DNA of 64,000 nucleotides from CBDFMR01 sp965249765 (GTDB lineage: Bacteria > Bacteroidota > Bacteroidia > Chitinophagales > Saprospiraceae). Positions 1 through 9,168 of this stretch are shown here, piece after piece. Made by a program: the position numbers and the translations under genes. Within the stretch, counting starts at the first letter, position 1, and each line of letters starts with the position of its first letter. The notes under the pieces are model-generated. The model searched no databases, was not told where the DNA came from, and saw nothing but the letters and a program-made list of their open reading frames with translations. The stretch lies in assembly GCA_965249765.1 (NCBI GenBank), contig CBDFMR010000005.1, positions 1,178,001-1,242,000 on the forward strand, written 5' to 3'.

Positions 1-733
1 GTATCGAATATATCTCATGAGTTGAGTTTATAGTTCGAGAAAAATATACCTTAATTCGATTGTTTTCGTTTACAATCCCTACTCCCCAGATCAATTCTGA
101 GTCGGTTGCTATTCCATCAATGCCATCATCAAGCATGAAAGGATCGAAACTATCATATTGGCCGTCTTGAATGTCGATACGATACAACTTTCCATCTTCA
201 AGGTTGGTAGCGATCATAAGATTATTGTAGGGGTCGTTTACGATGTTTCCGATTCCAACATAGTCTTTACATGAGGAGGGAAGATCTACCCAAGGTTGAG
301 CAACCCAGTTTGGAGCGGATGCTATGAAAATTCTACCGCAAGGGTTGGGCCTCTGTACATTGGCTGCTTCATTAGGATCACCTGAGTCGTAGTAGTAAAT
401 ATCGGAAGAAGCTAAGTAAACTGAATTCTGATTATCTATAGCTATTCCAAAAATTTGGCCGATGTCTTTTGCAGTCCAATTAGATGGATGAATCGTTTCA
501 ATTGTTGAACCCCAGTTATCGTTAATTGGAGCTAAATGGTTCTTAGATGTGTTGTAAATTACTCCTACAGGGTCGCTTGATTCTAATGCGTAGCAAGTTG
601 CTATAGTCCAACCACATAGCTCTGTATTGACACCTCCTGGCCCACAAGGTATTGGTAATATATCTTGACAATCACTACAAGACATATACAAAAGAGATGT
701 AATTACTATCGTGTAGATATTCAGATTATTCAT
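1..733 (-). CDS. Secreted lipoprotein, propeller-like, 3' end outside the window
   Basis: The reading frame starts at an ATG at 733 and stays open to the window edge (about 244 codons), so the C-terminus is missing. The N-terminus is a lipoprotein signal: a hydrophobic stretch followed by SLLYMSCSD with the lipobox Cys at residue 19. The body carries repeated phrases of the kind GIAIDNQNSVYLASSDIYYY and NNLMIATNLEDGKLYRIDI, which suggest an NHL or SMP-30-like beta-propeller; that is inferred from appearance only. It follows the OmpA-like gene by about 20 bp on the same strand, so the two probably share the promoter and operator upstream of 2532. No enzymatic function can be assigned. Confidence 0.75.
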   Translation of the reverse strand, partial: MNNLNIYTIVITSLLYMSCSDCQDILPIPCGPGGVNTELCGWTIATCYALESSDPVGVIYNTSKNHLAPINDNWGSTIETIHPSNWTAKDIGQIFGIAIDNQNSVYLASSDIYYYDSGDPNEAANVQRPNPCGRIFIASAPNWVAQPWVDLPSSCKDYVGIGNIVNDPYNNLMIATNLEDGKLYRIDIQDGQYDSFDPFMLDDGIDGIATDSELIWGVGIVNENNRIKVYFSRTINSTHEIYSI

Positions 734-753
734 TGGTTTTATTTTAGTTCAAA

Positions 754-2532
754 TTAATAACAAAGTAATTTCGCCTCCGTACGACGATTGATTCTATGTT
801 CGTCTTCTGTGCATTTTGTTCCATCGCTACATGTATTGAGAAGTCGGGTTTCTCCATATCCTTTCGCGATAATACGATGTGATTCGATTGCCCGTGACAT
901 AATATAATTTACAGCAGATGTGGCTCTCTTTTGTGATAAGTCTTGATTATATTCATGAGATCCACGACTGTCTGTGTGAGAGGAGAGTTCTACCTTGGTC
1001 TCAGGGTGATCTTGAAGATAGCGAACCAGCCTGTCCAGTTCAAATTTTGATGATGCCAAAATATCCCATTTATCGAATTCATACTTGATGTCAAGGATGG
1101 CTCCCTTGTCGCAATCTATATTTTCTACACCTAGTTCTAAATCAACGAATAGTGTTGTACTTCTATTAAGCCCTATAGTAGATACGGCTTCAATTTCTGA
1201 AAGACGATTTTGCTTTATACCCACCACTTCGTAGGATGATTGCTTTTCGAGTCTGAAATAGAAGTTTCCATCCTTACCAGAATTATCCTGTTTTACATTC
1301 CTACTTTCCTTGTTGGTGAGATTTACCACGACTGACGGCTCAGGATTCCTAGTATTAACATTGATCGTTCTACCCTTTAATATAAATCTTAGGTCATTGT
1401 AGACTACTTCTTTTTGAATAACTGCATTGGGAATAAATTCATCTTTGGTAATCGGCGAAGTCGAGGTTTCTATTCCGTATATATTTCCAATAGCATAGTA
1501 ATTTCCATGACTTATCTCTCCGAAGTCAACAGCCCCAAATGAATTTGTGGTTCCTGTGGCTATAATATTTCCATCTATATCCTTAATGGCAACATCAGCA
1601 TTGGGAATTATCTTTTCGGTGTATAGATCTTTGACTGTAACCACGACCTTATGAGTATCATCTGGGCAATTACAATTATTACATCCCGCATCATTTTTTG
1701 ATTGACCAAATCGATAGACAATTCCTGCATTGATTCCTAATGACGAGTAGGAAGAACAAACAGCTTCTCTTATCACCATTGCATCAGTTTTGCCTATCAC
1801 CATCTGATCATTGACATTTGTTATTGGTGACTCACCATAGACTATACCAATGTTACCTAAATTCAAAAGGTCAAATTCTTTGTCAGGATGAAGGCCCCAA
1901 TGCTTGAGGAAGTATGCCCCCGCCTCGATACCTAAAGAACTCGTCAACCAATATTGAGCTTCAAAACCGGTCATTGCAGAGATGACCCATTCATTAAACC
2001 CGCCAAAGAGAACATGATAATCAGTTGTGTTGGAGGATAGGGGATCAGCTGAAGTACTAATTAGTTCTCCACCATTAAATTTTGTCATCCCGCCTCGGAA
2101 GTAGGCTTTTAAATCCAACATATTCCCCAATGACCACTGATAATTTGGTCCAATTCCTATGAACTGCCTTTTAATATTTGTTGTGACTGTGCTTATCATG
2201 GCACTACTCATAGGACTCAGTAGAGTATCATAATACACTACGTTATTCAGTGATGATTTGGGAGTATTAATCATGCGGTCGTAGTTGATCCCAATTCCCC
2301 ATCTTGAGATATTATAGTCTATTTTGAATCCAAATTTTAGGCCTCCATTCAATTTATAGTAAGTGTAATTATTTGTAAATTGAGGAAGGTCATATCCAAT
2401 ATTAATACCAACCTTAAACTTGCTAGTATTTAAATTTTCCGCTTCTTCAGTTTGAGCAATAACTATTGACCAATTGGTGATAAAAATGATTGCTGTGGTC
2501 AGTAAATTGAAAATCTTCAACGTATTTTTCAT
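754..2532 (-). CDS. OmpA family outer-membrane protein with carboxypeptidase-like insert
   Basis: About 592 residues. I chose the ATG at 2532 (MKNTLKIF) rather than the longer frame from 2559 because a clean signal peptide follows, ending near SIVIAQ. Residues ~30-300 look like an outer-membrane barrel region rich in alternating aromatic segments. The middle (VVVTVKDLYTEKIIPNADV) resembles carboxypeptidase-regulatory-like Ig folds. The last ~110 residues are an OmpA/MotB peptidoglycan-binding domain, with FDKWDILASSKFELDRL, HTDSRGSHEYN and NRRTEAKL. A Cys-rich linker (CNNCNCPDD) joins barrel and periplasmic part. It likely anchors the outer membrane to peptidoglycan. The gene is the first of a two-gene unit with the lipoprotein ending the window, and is preceded by a tandem LytTR-type operator. 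Confidence 0.85.
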   Translation of the reverse strand: MKNTLKIFNLLTTAIIFITNWSIVIAQTEEAENLNTSKFKVGINIGYDLPQFTNNYTYYKLNGGLKFGFKIDYNISRWGIGINYDRMINTPKSSLNNVVYYDTLLSPMSSAMISTVTTNIKRQFIGIGPNYQWSLGNMLDLKAYFRGGMTKFNGGELISTSADPLSSNTTDYHVLFGGFNEWVISAMTGFEAQYWLTSSLGIEAGAYFLKHWGLHPDKEFDLLNLGNIGIVYGESPITNVNDQMVIGKTDAMVIREAVCSSYSSLGINAGIVYRFGQSKNDAGCNNCNCPDDTHKVVVTVKDLYTEKIIPNADVAIKDIDGNIIATGTTNSFGAVDFGEISHGNYYAIGNIYGIETSTSPITKDEFIPNAVIQKEVVYNDLRFILKGRTINVNTRNPEPSVVVNLTNKESRNVKQDNSGKDGNFYFRLEKQSSYEVVGIKQNRLSEIEAVSTIGLNRSTTLFVDLELGVENIDCDKGAILDIKYEFDKWDILASSKFELDRLVRYLQDHPETKVELSSHTDSRGSHEYNQDLSQKRATSAVNYIMSRAIESHRIIAKGYGETRLLNTCSDGTKCTEDEHRINRRTEAKLLCY

Positions 2533-2556
2533 TTTTTGGGTATTTGATAACCATTC

Positions 2557-2564
2557 CAAACTTA
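2557..2564 (-). promoter_or_regulatory. Minus-7 box TAAGTTTG for the OmpA-like gene
   Basis: On the minus strand TAAGTTTG matches the Bacteroidota minus-7 consensus TAnnTTTG exactly. It lies 24 bp before the ATG at 2532 and 30 bp downstream of the tandem operator, the spacing expected for an activator bound just upstream of the core promoter. Confidence 0.6.
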
Positions 2565-2594
2565 TTCCATTTAAATTTTTAACTCATTTCTGAG

Positions 2595-2628
2595 TTACCC
2601 TTTGGCAGTATTCTTTTTCCCATTGGTA
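2595..2628 (-). promoter_or_regulatory. Tandem 13-bp operator, predicted LytTR regulator site
   Basis: Read on the minus strand, two copies TACCAATGGGAAA (distal) and TGCCAAAGGGTAA (proximal) lie 21 bp apart, i.e. two helical turns. The same repeat with the same period occurs at 8974-9007 before another gene. LytTR-domain regulators are known to bind pairs of imperfect direct repeats on one DNA face with about this period. The proximal copy ends 63 bp before the start codon at 2532. Binding by the regulator at 7078-7824 is an inference. Confidence 0.65.
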
Positions 2629-2646
2629 AAAAATATCGGAATTTAC

Positions 2647-3918
2647 CTACTTTACAAGAGCAATCTCTAATGAAATCTCTGCACCGTTCTCATCTGATCG
2701 TATGGATAGAGGTGACTCAGAACTGTTATTATGGTATAATCTTTTTTCAGTGATCGACATACCCAACGAGGAGGCATTATGAGTCATAGTGTCAGTAGAA
2801 ATCCCCATACCATTATCTTCGACCGTCACTAGGATGTTGTCGCCAGAGGTTTTAAAATTAACATTTATCATACCGCCACTCTCCATTTCCTTCATCCCAT
2901 GTAATATGGCATTCTCAACATAAGGCTGGATCAACAATGGGAGTATGAACGTGCTACTTAAATGAATATTTGGATCAACATGGATATGATAGTTAAACCT
3001 ATCCTTAAACCTTAGTTTTTCAAGGGCAAGGTAGTTGTCTAGCATGGACGCCTCGTCTTCGATAGATACCTTAGACTCTACGGAAGCATTAAGATTTTGT
3101 CGGACGAGTTTGGCAAACCGTGACAAGTAGTCCATAGCCTGTACCTTATTATTCTCCATAATGAAATTCTGGATAGAATTCAGACAATTAAAAATGAAAT
3201 GTGGATTCATCTGAGCTTGTAGGGCGGCCTTCTCGAGATTTACCACCTCCATGGCCATTCCTTCACGATATTCCAGATTAGAATAATTTAATGCATAATT
3301 AAACAATATGAGCTCAATGACTGTAGCCACGAGAAATAGCTTGTGCGGATTGTCAATAATGGAACTAATACCGGGGAAACAATAAAGAATCAACGCGACC
3401 GATACGAAAAGCACATTGATAAAATAGGCTGTTCCAATGATTCTGAATACCAGAGATTTGTCCCTTATCACCAAGAGACTGATATAGAGGTTTAAAAGAA
3501 GGGATACTAAACAAAGGAGTAAGGTAACTATCGAAGCAGTTATAGAATGGGAGAGATTGATGTCAAAATATAGGACAGGAGGTAATAATATAAATGAATA
3601 GACAATCTGAATTTTAACCCATTTTCGATATAGTTTGCATCGGGAAGATTTTAGAGAAAAATAGTATAGAAAAAAATAGTAAAACATGATGGCTGCGCTG
3701 TTTAGCAACCGTTCATAATCGTACAATGACACAATACTCAAACCTGGTATAAGGGAATAATCATTGTATTTGTCAAAAGTGAATACGAAAAATAGAAATG
3801 AACCTATTACATAGGCGATATAAAACAAGTACGCTTTGTCCTTTTCAAATACATAGTAATTAATAGCCGGTAATACAAGTGCCAGATTTAACCCTAGAAG
3901 AAATATCCAGATATCCAC
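2647..3918 (-). CDS. LytS/YehU-type sensor histidine kinase with multi-pass membrane input
   Basis: 423 residues from a GTG start. Roughly the first 215 residues are hydrophobic with about seven predicted membrane segments, resembling 7TMR-DISM-like sensors. From ~228 follows a His_kinase (PF06580-type) core: ALQAQMNPHFIFNCLNSIQN holds the phosphorylatable His. A HATPase region follows with LLIQPYVENAILHG (N box) and VEDNGMGIS (G1 box). The gene begins 2 bp after the stop of the neighbouring propeller kinase, so both are cotranscribed. The core is nearly identical to that of the neighbour (29 of 31 residues around the His), showing a recent duplication or gene conversion with different input halves. 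The signal is unknown. Confidence 0.88.
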   Translation of the reverse strand: MDIWIFLLGLNLALVLPAINYYVFEKDKAYLFYIAYVIGSFLFFVFTFDKYNDYSLIPGLSIVSLYDYERLLNSAAIMFYYFFLYYFSLKSSRCKLYRKWVKIQIVYSFILLPPVLYFDINLSHSITASIVTLLLCLVSLLLNLYISLLVIRDKSLVFRIIGTAYFINVLFVSVALILYCFPGISSIIDNPHKLFLVATVIELILFNYALNYSNLEYREGMAMEVVNLEKAALQAQMNPHFIFNCLNSIQNFIMENNKVQAMDYLSRFAKLVRQNLNASVESKVSIEDEASMLDNYLALEKLRFKDRFNYHIHVDPNIHLSSTFILPLLIQPYVENAILHGMKEMESGGMINVNFKTSGDNILVTVEDNGMGISTDTMTHNASSLGMSITEKRLYHNNSSESPLSIRSDENGAEISLEIALVK

Positions 3919-3920
3919 AG

Positions 3921-6851
3921 TTATAATGTTTGGGATTCGTTTAGAGGAATAATGGTCAGCTTGACGGTGACTCCGTCTTTGTTCGATGAGATGTTGAGGT
4001 CTATTCTATCATTTTTGTTGTTGTGCTCGATCCGCTTCTGAGTTATGGACATTCCGAGAGATTTCTTCGCAGATCTTATCTTATCTATAGACATTCCCGA
4101 TCCGTTATCGGATATGTCGACATTCAGAGCATCGTTTATCCGGTAAATTGATACTACAACTTTTCCTCCTTCTTCAACGTTTTTCAATCCATGTATGATT
4201 GCATTTTCGACATAGGGCTGGATCAGTAACGGCGGGATGAATGTGCTACTGATGTGAACCTGTGGATCGACATGAATATGGTAGTCAAATTTGTCTTTAA
4301 ATCTCAATTTCTCTAGTGCCAGATAGTTGTCAAGCATAGACACCTCTTGCTCAATAGAGACTTTACCTTCTACAGAGGCATTTAAATTTAACCTAATCAA
4401 CTTAGCAAAGCGAGATAAATAGTCCATTGCATTTATTTTATCATTTTCCATGATAAAATTCTGGATAGAATTGAGGCAATTGAAGATGAAATGTGGATTC
4501 ATTTGGGCTTGGAGGGCTGATTTTTCGAGATTGGATATTTCCTGTTTTATTCTGAAAGCGTCCTTAAGTCGACCTGACCTCCATGCATAGAGCTTGTAGA
4601 TAATCGATAGCGCTAAGAGAATGAGAAAGGCTCTGAACCATGATGATTTCCACAAGGGTGGATGGATCGTAAAATGAATCACCTTAGGATTACTCCATTC
4701 GCTTCCAGTGATTTTGGTCTGAACAGAAAATTGATAGTCTCCATGATAGAGATTGGCCAGGTGAACATCGGTGGACATCGTATTTCTCCATTGGTTTTGA
4801 TCCAGTCTATATCTGTACTGAATATTTCCCTTTGCCCTATGATCAATGGTGCGGTACCTAATATGTATGTCACTTTGATCATGACTATAATCTAGTGACA
4901 TATCTACTCGATCATTTACATAGATAGCTTCGATGAGGGGAGCTTTCATTTTTTCACTCTTGACCTGTCCTTTCCACGAGACTATTCCTTTCTCAGTTGC
5001 GATAAGGTAAGATCCATTATATTCTCTTATATCTATGACTGAGCTGGATGGTAAGCCTGAGGATGTATCGAAGCTCCGTATCCTCTTTTGATGTAGATAT
5101 GTAGTATCCAGAACAGAAAATCCTTGTTTGGACAGTAAGAACAGGCGCCCATTTGAATCGATAAATGTACTTTCGATGCTGTTAGCGCATAGTCCGTTGC
5201 TCTCATCCAAGGTCAAATATGTGCTGTCTCTCGACCATATAACAGCTCCGATCCCATTGGTTCCTGCGATGAAGTATTGGTTTATCCTGTTCAAGCAGTT
5301 TACTCGTTGGTCGACTAAGGGCGGAATGTGATCAAAGTATCTTATGTCTTGATTCTCGAAAACACCAACGCCTTTCTGAGTGGCTAAAATTGTATCTCCT
5401 TGATCATCATATAAAAGATCATTGAATCTTTTTTCAAATCTTACAGATTCAAACACATGATTCTCGCTAATCCTGCCTTCATCTATCACATAGTAGTATG
5501 ATGGGCTTATCAAGTGTAACGGACGGTACTTGGGTTTACTAATGGTTAGCGCATTTAGATCGAATAAATATCCTTCAAATGTTGATTTTATATCTATGAC
5601 TGGATGACCCTCTTTAATGAATTTTGACTTATGGCCTGCAACAAATAATCCCTCAGCACTTCTTGAATAATAAATATCATAGACTCGACCTCGGTCGCTT
5701 CTATCTTCATAAATTATTTTGGTTTCAGTTGTATTCAGATCACATTTCCATACTTTGGAATTATCAGTTATGACGTATATCTGATCGTCTGGTCCCATAT
5801 CCATAGCAGAAACAGATCCTGTGATCCCGGATAGGTTATTTATTTTCTTGAATGGACTTTTCTCCAGGTAGAAAATACCGTGATTGAGACTAGATACCCA
5901 TAGATTCTGATTATTGTCCTCGATGACATCTGTGGCGTAGATATATTCAATGAGTTGTACGTATCGGTCATTAATAAAGCCCTTTGTACTTTCATATTTT
6001 CTCAATCCGTCCGGATATGCAAAAGCTGTAAATAAACCATTTGATGAGCGGACAATTTCTGAGATAGGTCCGTCTCTAGTTCTTTGAATTTCCTTTTTGT
6101 TGCGCATTATGTAATGTTTTCCGCTATTTGAAATAACGGAAGTAGAATCATCGAGCCAAAGTGCTGATGACAGAAAGGAAAAGTTCGTTGACTCGAATGT
6201 TAGTTTGTATCGGTCATTAAAAATAATATCATACGCTACCTTAGTTTTTCCTGAATGCGTAAAGTACTTATCGGAAATAATCTTATTGGCATACCAGTTC
6301 TGAAAACATGAAAAAAGTTTATCTTCTACTTGGTGTATAAAATATGATCGTGTGGATACGTCATGGTTTATCACAATTGATTTTCCATCGGGCTCAACTT
6401 TAATTATACCTAAACTAAAAATATTGAAGTAAGAATTATTAAGCGAATCGATATAAAGATCTTCTATGAGCCAATCAGCATAGCGATGTTTGTTTATTTC
6501 AGATTGAAATGGAAATAAATAAATACTGTCTATATTCCTATCATATATATATACTTGTGCGCCGTTAGTATTGATATAAATGTTTTCATTTTTATCAAAA
6601 ACCATAGCCAAGCATGAAATGTTCTTTAAGCCCTGTGCGGCTCCATATGTCTTGAAAGTGTAGCCGTCATATCGTACAAGCCCCCTATCCGTAGCGATCC
6701 AGATATATCCTAGCGAGTCTTGAAGAATGTTGTGGCATTCATTAGATGGAAGACCATCCTCGATGGTATAATTATGATGAATATAGTCATTGTTCTGGCC
6801 AGAAAGAGCTATGCTACCTGTCAGAAACAGTATGACGACTATGTTTCGCAT
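3921..6851 (-). CDS. Propeller-type sensor histidine kinase (two-component regulator propeller, Y_Y_Y)
   Basis: About 976 residues from the ATG at 6851 (MRNIVVILFLTGSIALSGQ), chosen over the longer frame because it gives a signal peptide. Periplasmic part: propeller repeats such as DSLGYIWIATDRGLVRYDG and NNQNLWVSSLNHGIFYLEK up to ~residue 650, then a Y_Y_Y-like Ig domain (IQYRYRLDQNQWRN; LYHGDYQFSVQTK). One membrane helix follows (FRAFLILLALSIIYKLY), then a His_kinase core with QMNPHFIFNCLN and a HATPase domain (VENAIIHG, DISDNGSGMS). No receiver or DNA-binding domain is fused, unlike many Bacteroidota hybrid systems, so it must signal to a separate regulator, presumably the LytTR protein just upstream at 7078-7824. 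Confidence 0.9.
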   Translation of the reverse strand: MRNIVVILFLTGSIALSGQNNDYIHHNYTIEDGLPSNECHNILQDSLGYIWIATDRGLVRYDGYTFKTYGAAQGLKNISCLAMVFDKNENIYINTNGAQVYIYDRNIDSIYLFPFQSEINKHRYADWLIEDLYIDSLNNSYFNIFSLGIIKVEPDGKSIVINHDVSTRSYFIHQVEDKLFSCFQNWYANKIISDKYFTHSGKTKVAYDIIFNDRYKLTFESTNFSFLSSALWLDDSTSVISNSGKHYIMRNKKEIQRTRDGPISEIVRSSNGLFTAFAYPDGLRKYESTKGFINDRYVQLIEYIYATDVIEDNNQNLWVSSLNHGIFYLEKSPFKKINNLSGITGSVSAMDMGPDDQIYVITDNSKVWKCDLNTTETKIIYEDRSDRGRVYDIYYSRSAEGLFVAGHKSKFIKEGHPVIDIKSTFEGYLFDLNALTISKPKYRPLHLISPSYYYVIDEGRISENHVFESVRFEKRFNDLLYDDQGDTILATQKGVGVFENQDIRYFDHIPPLVDQRVNCLNRINQYFIAGTNGIGAVIWSRDSTYLTLDESNGLCANSIESTFIDSNGRLFLLSKQGFSVLDTTYLHQKRIRSFDTSSGLPSSSVIDIREYNGSYLIATEKGIVSWKGQVKSEKMKAPLIEAIYVNDRVDMSLDYSHDQSDIHIRYRTIDHRAKGNIQYRYRLDQNQWRNTMSTDVHLANLYHGDYQFSVQTKITGSEWSNPKVIHFTIHPPLWKSSWFRAFLILLALSIIYKLYAWRSGRLKDAFRIKQEISNLEKSALQAQMNPHFIFNCLNSIQNFIMENDKINAMDYLSRFAKLIRLNLNASVEGKVSIEQEVSMLDNYLALEKLRFKDKFDYHIHVDPQVHISSTFIPPLLIQPYVENAIIHGLKNVEEGGKVVVSIYRINDALNVDISDNGSGMSIDKIRSAKKSLGMSITQKRIEHNNKNDRIDLNISSNKDGVTVKLTIIPLNESQTL

Positions 6852-6961
6852 CGGATCAAAAATCGCTGGTGGGGATATCCTGTTTGTCGATGATTTCCTT
6901 CTGGTATGGTAGAATTTCCTGCCGGTCATGTTGACAAAATAGTGCAAATTAGTTATCCCTA

Positions 6962-6969
6962 CAAATGTA
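6962..6969 (-). promoter_or_regulatory. Minus-7 box TACATTTG before the kinase pair
   Basis: TACATTTG on the minus strand is a perfect TAnnTTTG match about 110 bp upstream of the kinase start at 6851. It implies that the two kinases can be transcribed separately from the regulator gene. No convincing minus-33 element was seen. Confidence 0.45.
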
Positions 6970-7077
6970 CAATCGCTTGGTCCTCACATAAAATCTCCGA
7001 TCACAATACATACTATTTTGCAGGATTTGAAATTCGGATTTGTTAGTAAAGACTTCTCTCTGATAAGAGATTCATTC

Positions 7078-7824
7078 TCAACCAATCACTTCTATAAACT
7101 CACCCTTCCTTCTTCTTGCCAGTGGTACTTGTGTTCCATCGGTCATAAGGATATATCCACCGTCTTCGGATATATACTTACTGACATATTCCATATTGAT
7201 CAGATGACCGGAATGAGATCTAAAAAATAGATCTGGAGGCAAGGATTCTTCTATTTCTTTGAGTGGTTTGCTGACCATGGTCTTCATAGAGTCTGACGTA
7301 TAGATGTAGCAATAGGCCCTATCGGCTTCTATCCTGATCACATCACTCACATTTAAGATCGTGACCCCCTCTGAAGATGGAATGCTGATCTTCTGAGGTT
7401 GATTTCGAGTGCTTTGCTTGACAAGAAAGTCCAGGCGATTGTATATCGTTTCGTCGTATTTTTTCTTTTTTACTCTGCTGACTGCCGTGATCACATCTTT
7501 CGGGCTGTAGGGTTTCATAATGTAGTCTATGGCCTCATACCTGAATGCTTTCAACGCAAATTCCTCATAAGCCGTAGTAAAGATGATCTTAAAATTTCTT
7601 TGCTTGATGTCTTCGAGAAGCATGAAAGCGTTGCCATCTTTCAATTCTATATCCAGGAAAACCAGATCCGGCATTTTAGTGGTGATCATCTTCTTGGCAG
7701 AAGACAGACTGTCAGCAATTCCTACCATCTCAAGATCAGGACAATACTCCCTGACAATCTTACTGAGTAGATTCTGAGCATCTACCTCATCTTCTATGAT
7801 CAATGTTCTGATGGAAGGGTTCAT
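7078..7824 (-). CDS. LytTR-family response regulator
   Basis: 248 residues. Residues 1-125 form a receiver: acidic pair E11/D12, phosphoacceptor D58 in PDLVFLDIEL, Thr/Lys switch residues in IIFTTAYEE and YIMKPYSPKD. Residues ~146-246 form a LytTR DNA-binding domain (VSDVIRIEADRAYCYIYT, FFRSHSGHLINMEYV, GTQVPLARRRKGEF). Its neighbours downstream are two LytS-type kinases whose natural partners are LytTR regulators, so a kinase-to-regulator pathway is likely. The matching tandem operators upstream of the genes at 2532 and 8915 lie on both sides of this cluster and are its best candidate targets; no such operator was seen before this gene itself. Confidence 0.93.
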   Translation of the reverse strand: MNPSIRTLIIEDEVDAQNLLSKIVREYCPDLEMVGIADSLSSAKKMITTKMPDLVFLDIELKDGNAFMLLEDIKQRNFKIIFTTAYEEFALKAFRYEAIDYIMKPYSPKDVITAVSRVKKKKYDETIYNRLDFLVKQSTRNQPQKISIPSSEGVTILNVSDVIRIEADRAYCYIYTSDSMKTMVSKPLKEIEESLPPDLFFRSHSGHLINMEYVSKYISEDGGYILMTDGTQVPLARRRKGEFIEVIG

Positions 7825-8042
7825 TGGGTTCTTAGTTTTATAGAAAGATTGATGAGTTTAATATAGCATTATTAATCTTCAAATTATTATGTATTGATTA
7901 GGCCGTATGTAATTTTTATTTCACAAAATTTATCGCACTATTTTCAGACACTAAAACTGGACTTTATGGGTCTTGCAAGTTAAATTACTTTAATGCTTTC
8001 AAATAAATTTGAAAGTCCGATTGAGATCCTTATTCACGAACA

Positions 8043-8915
8043 TTACTCTTTTACAAATTGTCGGTAGTACGTATTACTCTTACTTTTAATCTCTATAATG
8101 TATAGTCCCGGAGGCAAAAAAGAGACATCTGTACCGCCGATATTGTAAGTCACACCCCCTGCCTTTCTACCCAAATGGTTATATATGTTCAATGACGCCA
8201 GACTTTCTTCCATTCCATTTACGAAGACACGGTTGGAGGTTGGATTGAGATAAATACTGACATCTGCACTGCTGCCATTAAGAACACTGATGATCTCAGA
8301 AAACGCGTCAGTCCCGTCAAGATCTACTTGTCTTAGCCTGTAGTAGTTGATTCCTGGCATAGGACTTCGATCAGTATATTCATAGATAATTTCCTCACTG
8401 CTATTTCCTGCTCCTGTGATAAACCCTAAAGTCGTCCAGTCTTGTGCATTAGAAGAACGTTGAATTTCGAAGTCGGCATTTTGAGTCTCGGTGATTGTGC
8501 CCCACGATATAATATGGCTATTGTTTCTTTCTAGAATCGAAAACGAAGTTAATTCAATGGGTAATATAATGGATAATGTAGGAGGTGTGGCATCTGGACA
8601 ATTGATCGGATGATTTATCCAACCCGTCAATGGAGGATTGCTTCCAACATTAGGATTGTAGAACTTATTATCCCAAATTGATGGGTAAACATTATAAGAT
8701 AACTCCCAGTATGTGACGAGAATTAAATAGATACTATCAATAGCATCTATTTTTTTATAATAAGCACCGCCAGCAACCCATTTATATAGTCCATTCACGT
8801 CAATCCCATCACAGATATCTGCCCCAGAAACCATATAAGATTGTTGGGCAACTATTTCGGAGTTGTTAAAGAACAAGCTAGAAGCGACTAAAAGGCACTT
8901 GGTATAGTTCTTCAT
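8043..8915 (-). CDS. T9SS-exported protein with type A sorting domain
   Basis: 290 residues. A signal peptide (MKNYTKCLLVASSLFF... IVAQQ) is followed by a small N-terminal domain without a recognised family. Next comes a fibronectin-like stretch typical of Bacteroidota secreted proteins (LTSFSILERNNSHIISWGT; YYRLRQVDLDGTDAFSEI). The last ~75 residues are a Por secretion tail (VSIYLNPTSNRVFVNG; LNIYNHLGRK; LPPGLYIIEIKS). It is therefore exported by the type IX system and probably attached to the cell surface. A tandem operator identical in layout to that of the OmpA-like gene lies 59 bp upstream of the start. Function of the N-terminal domain is unknown. Confidence 0.85.
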   Translation of the reverse strand: MKNYTKCLLVASSLFFNNSEIVAQQSYMVSGADICDGIDVNGLYKWVAGGAYYKKIDAIDSIYLILVTYWELSYNVYPSIWDNKFYNPNVGSNPPLTGWINHPINCPDATPPTLSIILPIELTSFSILERNNSHIISWGTITETQNADFEIQRSSNAQDWTTLGFITGAGNSSEEIIYEYTDRSPMPGINYYRLRQVDLDGTDAFSEIISVLNGSSADVSIYLNPTSNRVFVNGMEESLASLNIYNHLGRKAGGVTYNIGGTDVSFLPPGLYIIEIKSKSNTYYRQFVKE

Positions 8916-8973
8916 TTTACTATGTGTTGTGAATCTAAATTTGGCTAGGATTGGACTTATGCGGACCTAACAA

Positions 8974-9007
8974 TTACCCATTGGTAAATAAGAGTTACCC
9001 ATTGGTA
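8974..9007 (-). promoter_or_regulatory. Tandem 13-bp operator, two identical copies, predicted LytTR site
   Basis: On the minus strand TACCAATGGGTAA occurs twice (8974-8986 and 8995-9007), identical, 21 bp apart. The layout and distance to the start codon (59 bp) match the operator at 2595-2628. The two operators flank the kinase/regulator cluster. I saw no equally clear TAnnTTTG box between this operator and the gene start. Confidence 0.7.
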
Positions 9008-9118
9008 GTTGACACCGTTTCGTTTCATATTTATATGGACGACTAACTGCTGTACTTACTTTCTGGTATTGCTTTCACCGTTGTAAGAGCCAAACTGACA
9101 TTGCACATTGACTTAAAT

Positions 9119-9156
9119 TTGGCGAAACCTATCTTTTCAAACATGGATTTCGCCAC
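9119..9156. repeat. Palindromic unit A upstream of the ATPase gene
   Basis: Arms TTGGCGAAAC and ATTTCGCCAC are separated by an 18-bp spacer that contains TATCTTTT. It is the least perfect of three units with the same arm/spacer geometry (also 9169-9210 and 10623-10660). Its eight central arm bases pair perfectly. Confidence 0.75.
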
Positions 9157-9168
9157 TTATATTCATAT

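Noticed and set aside
4662..5331. Several short frames opposite the propeller kinase
   Set aside because: They are shadows of a long, well-supported coding region; the same holds for the other short frames opposite or inside the listed genes.
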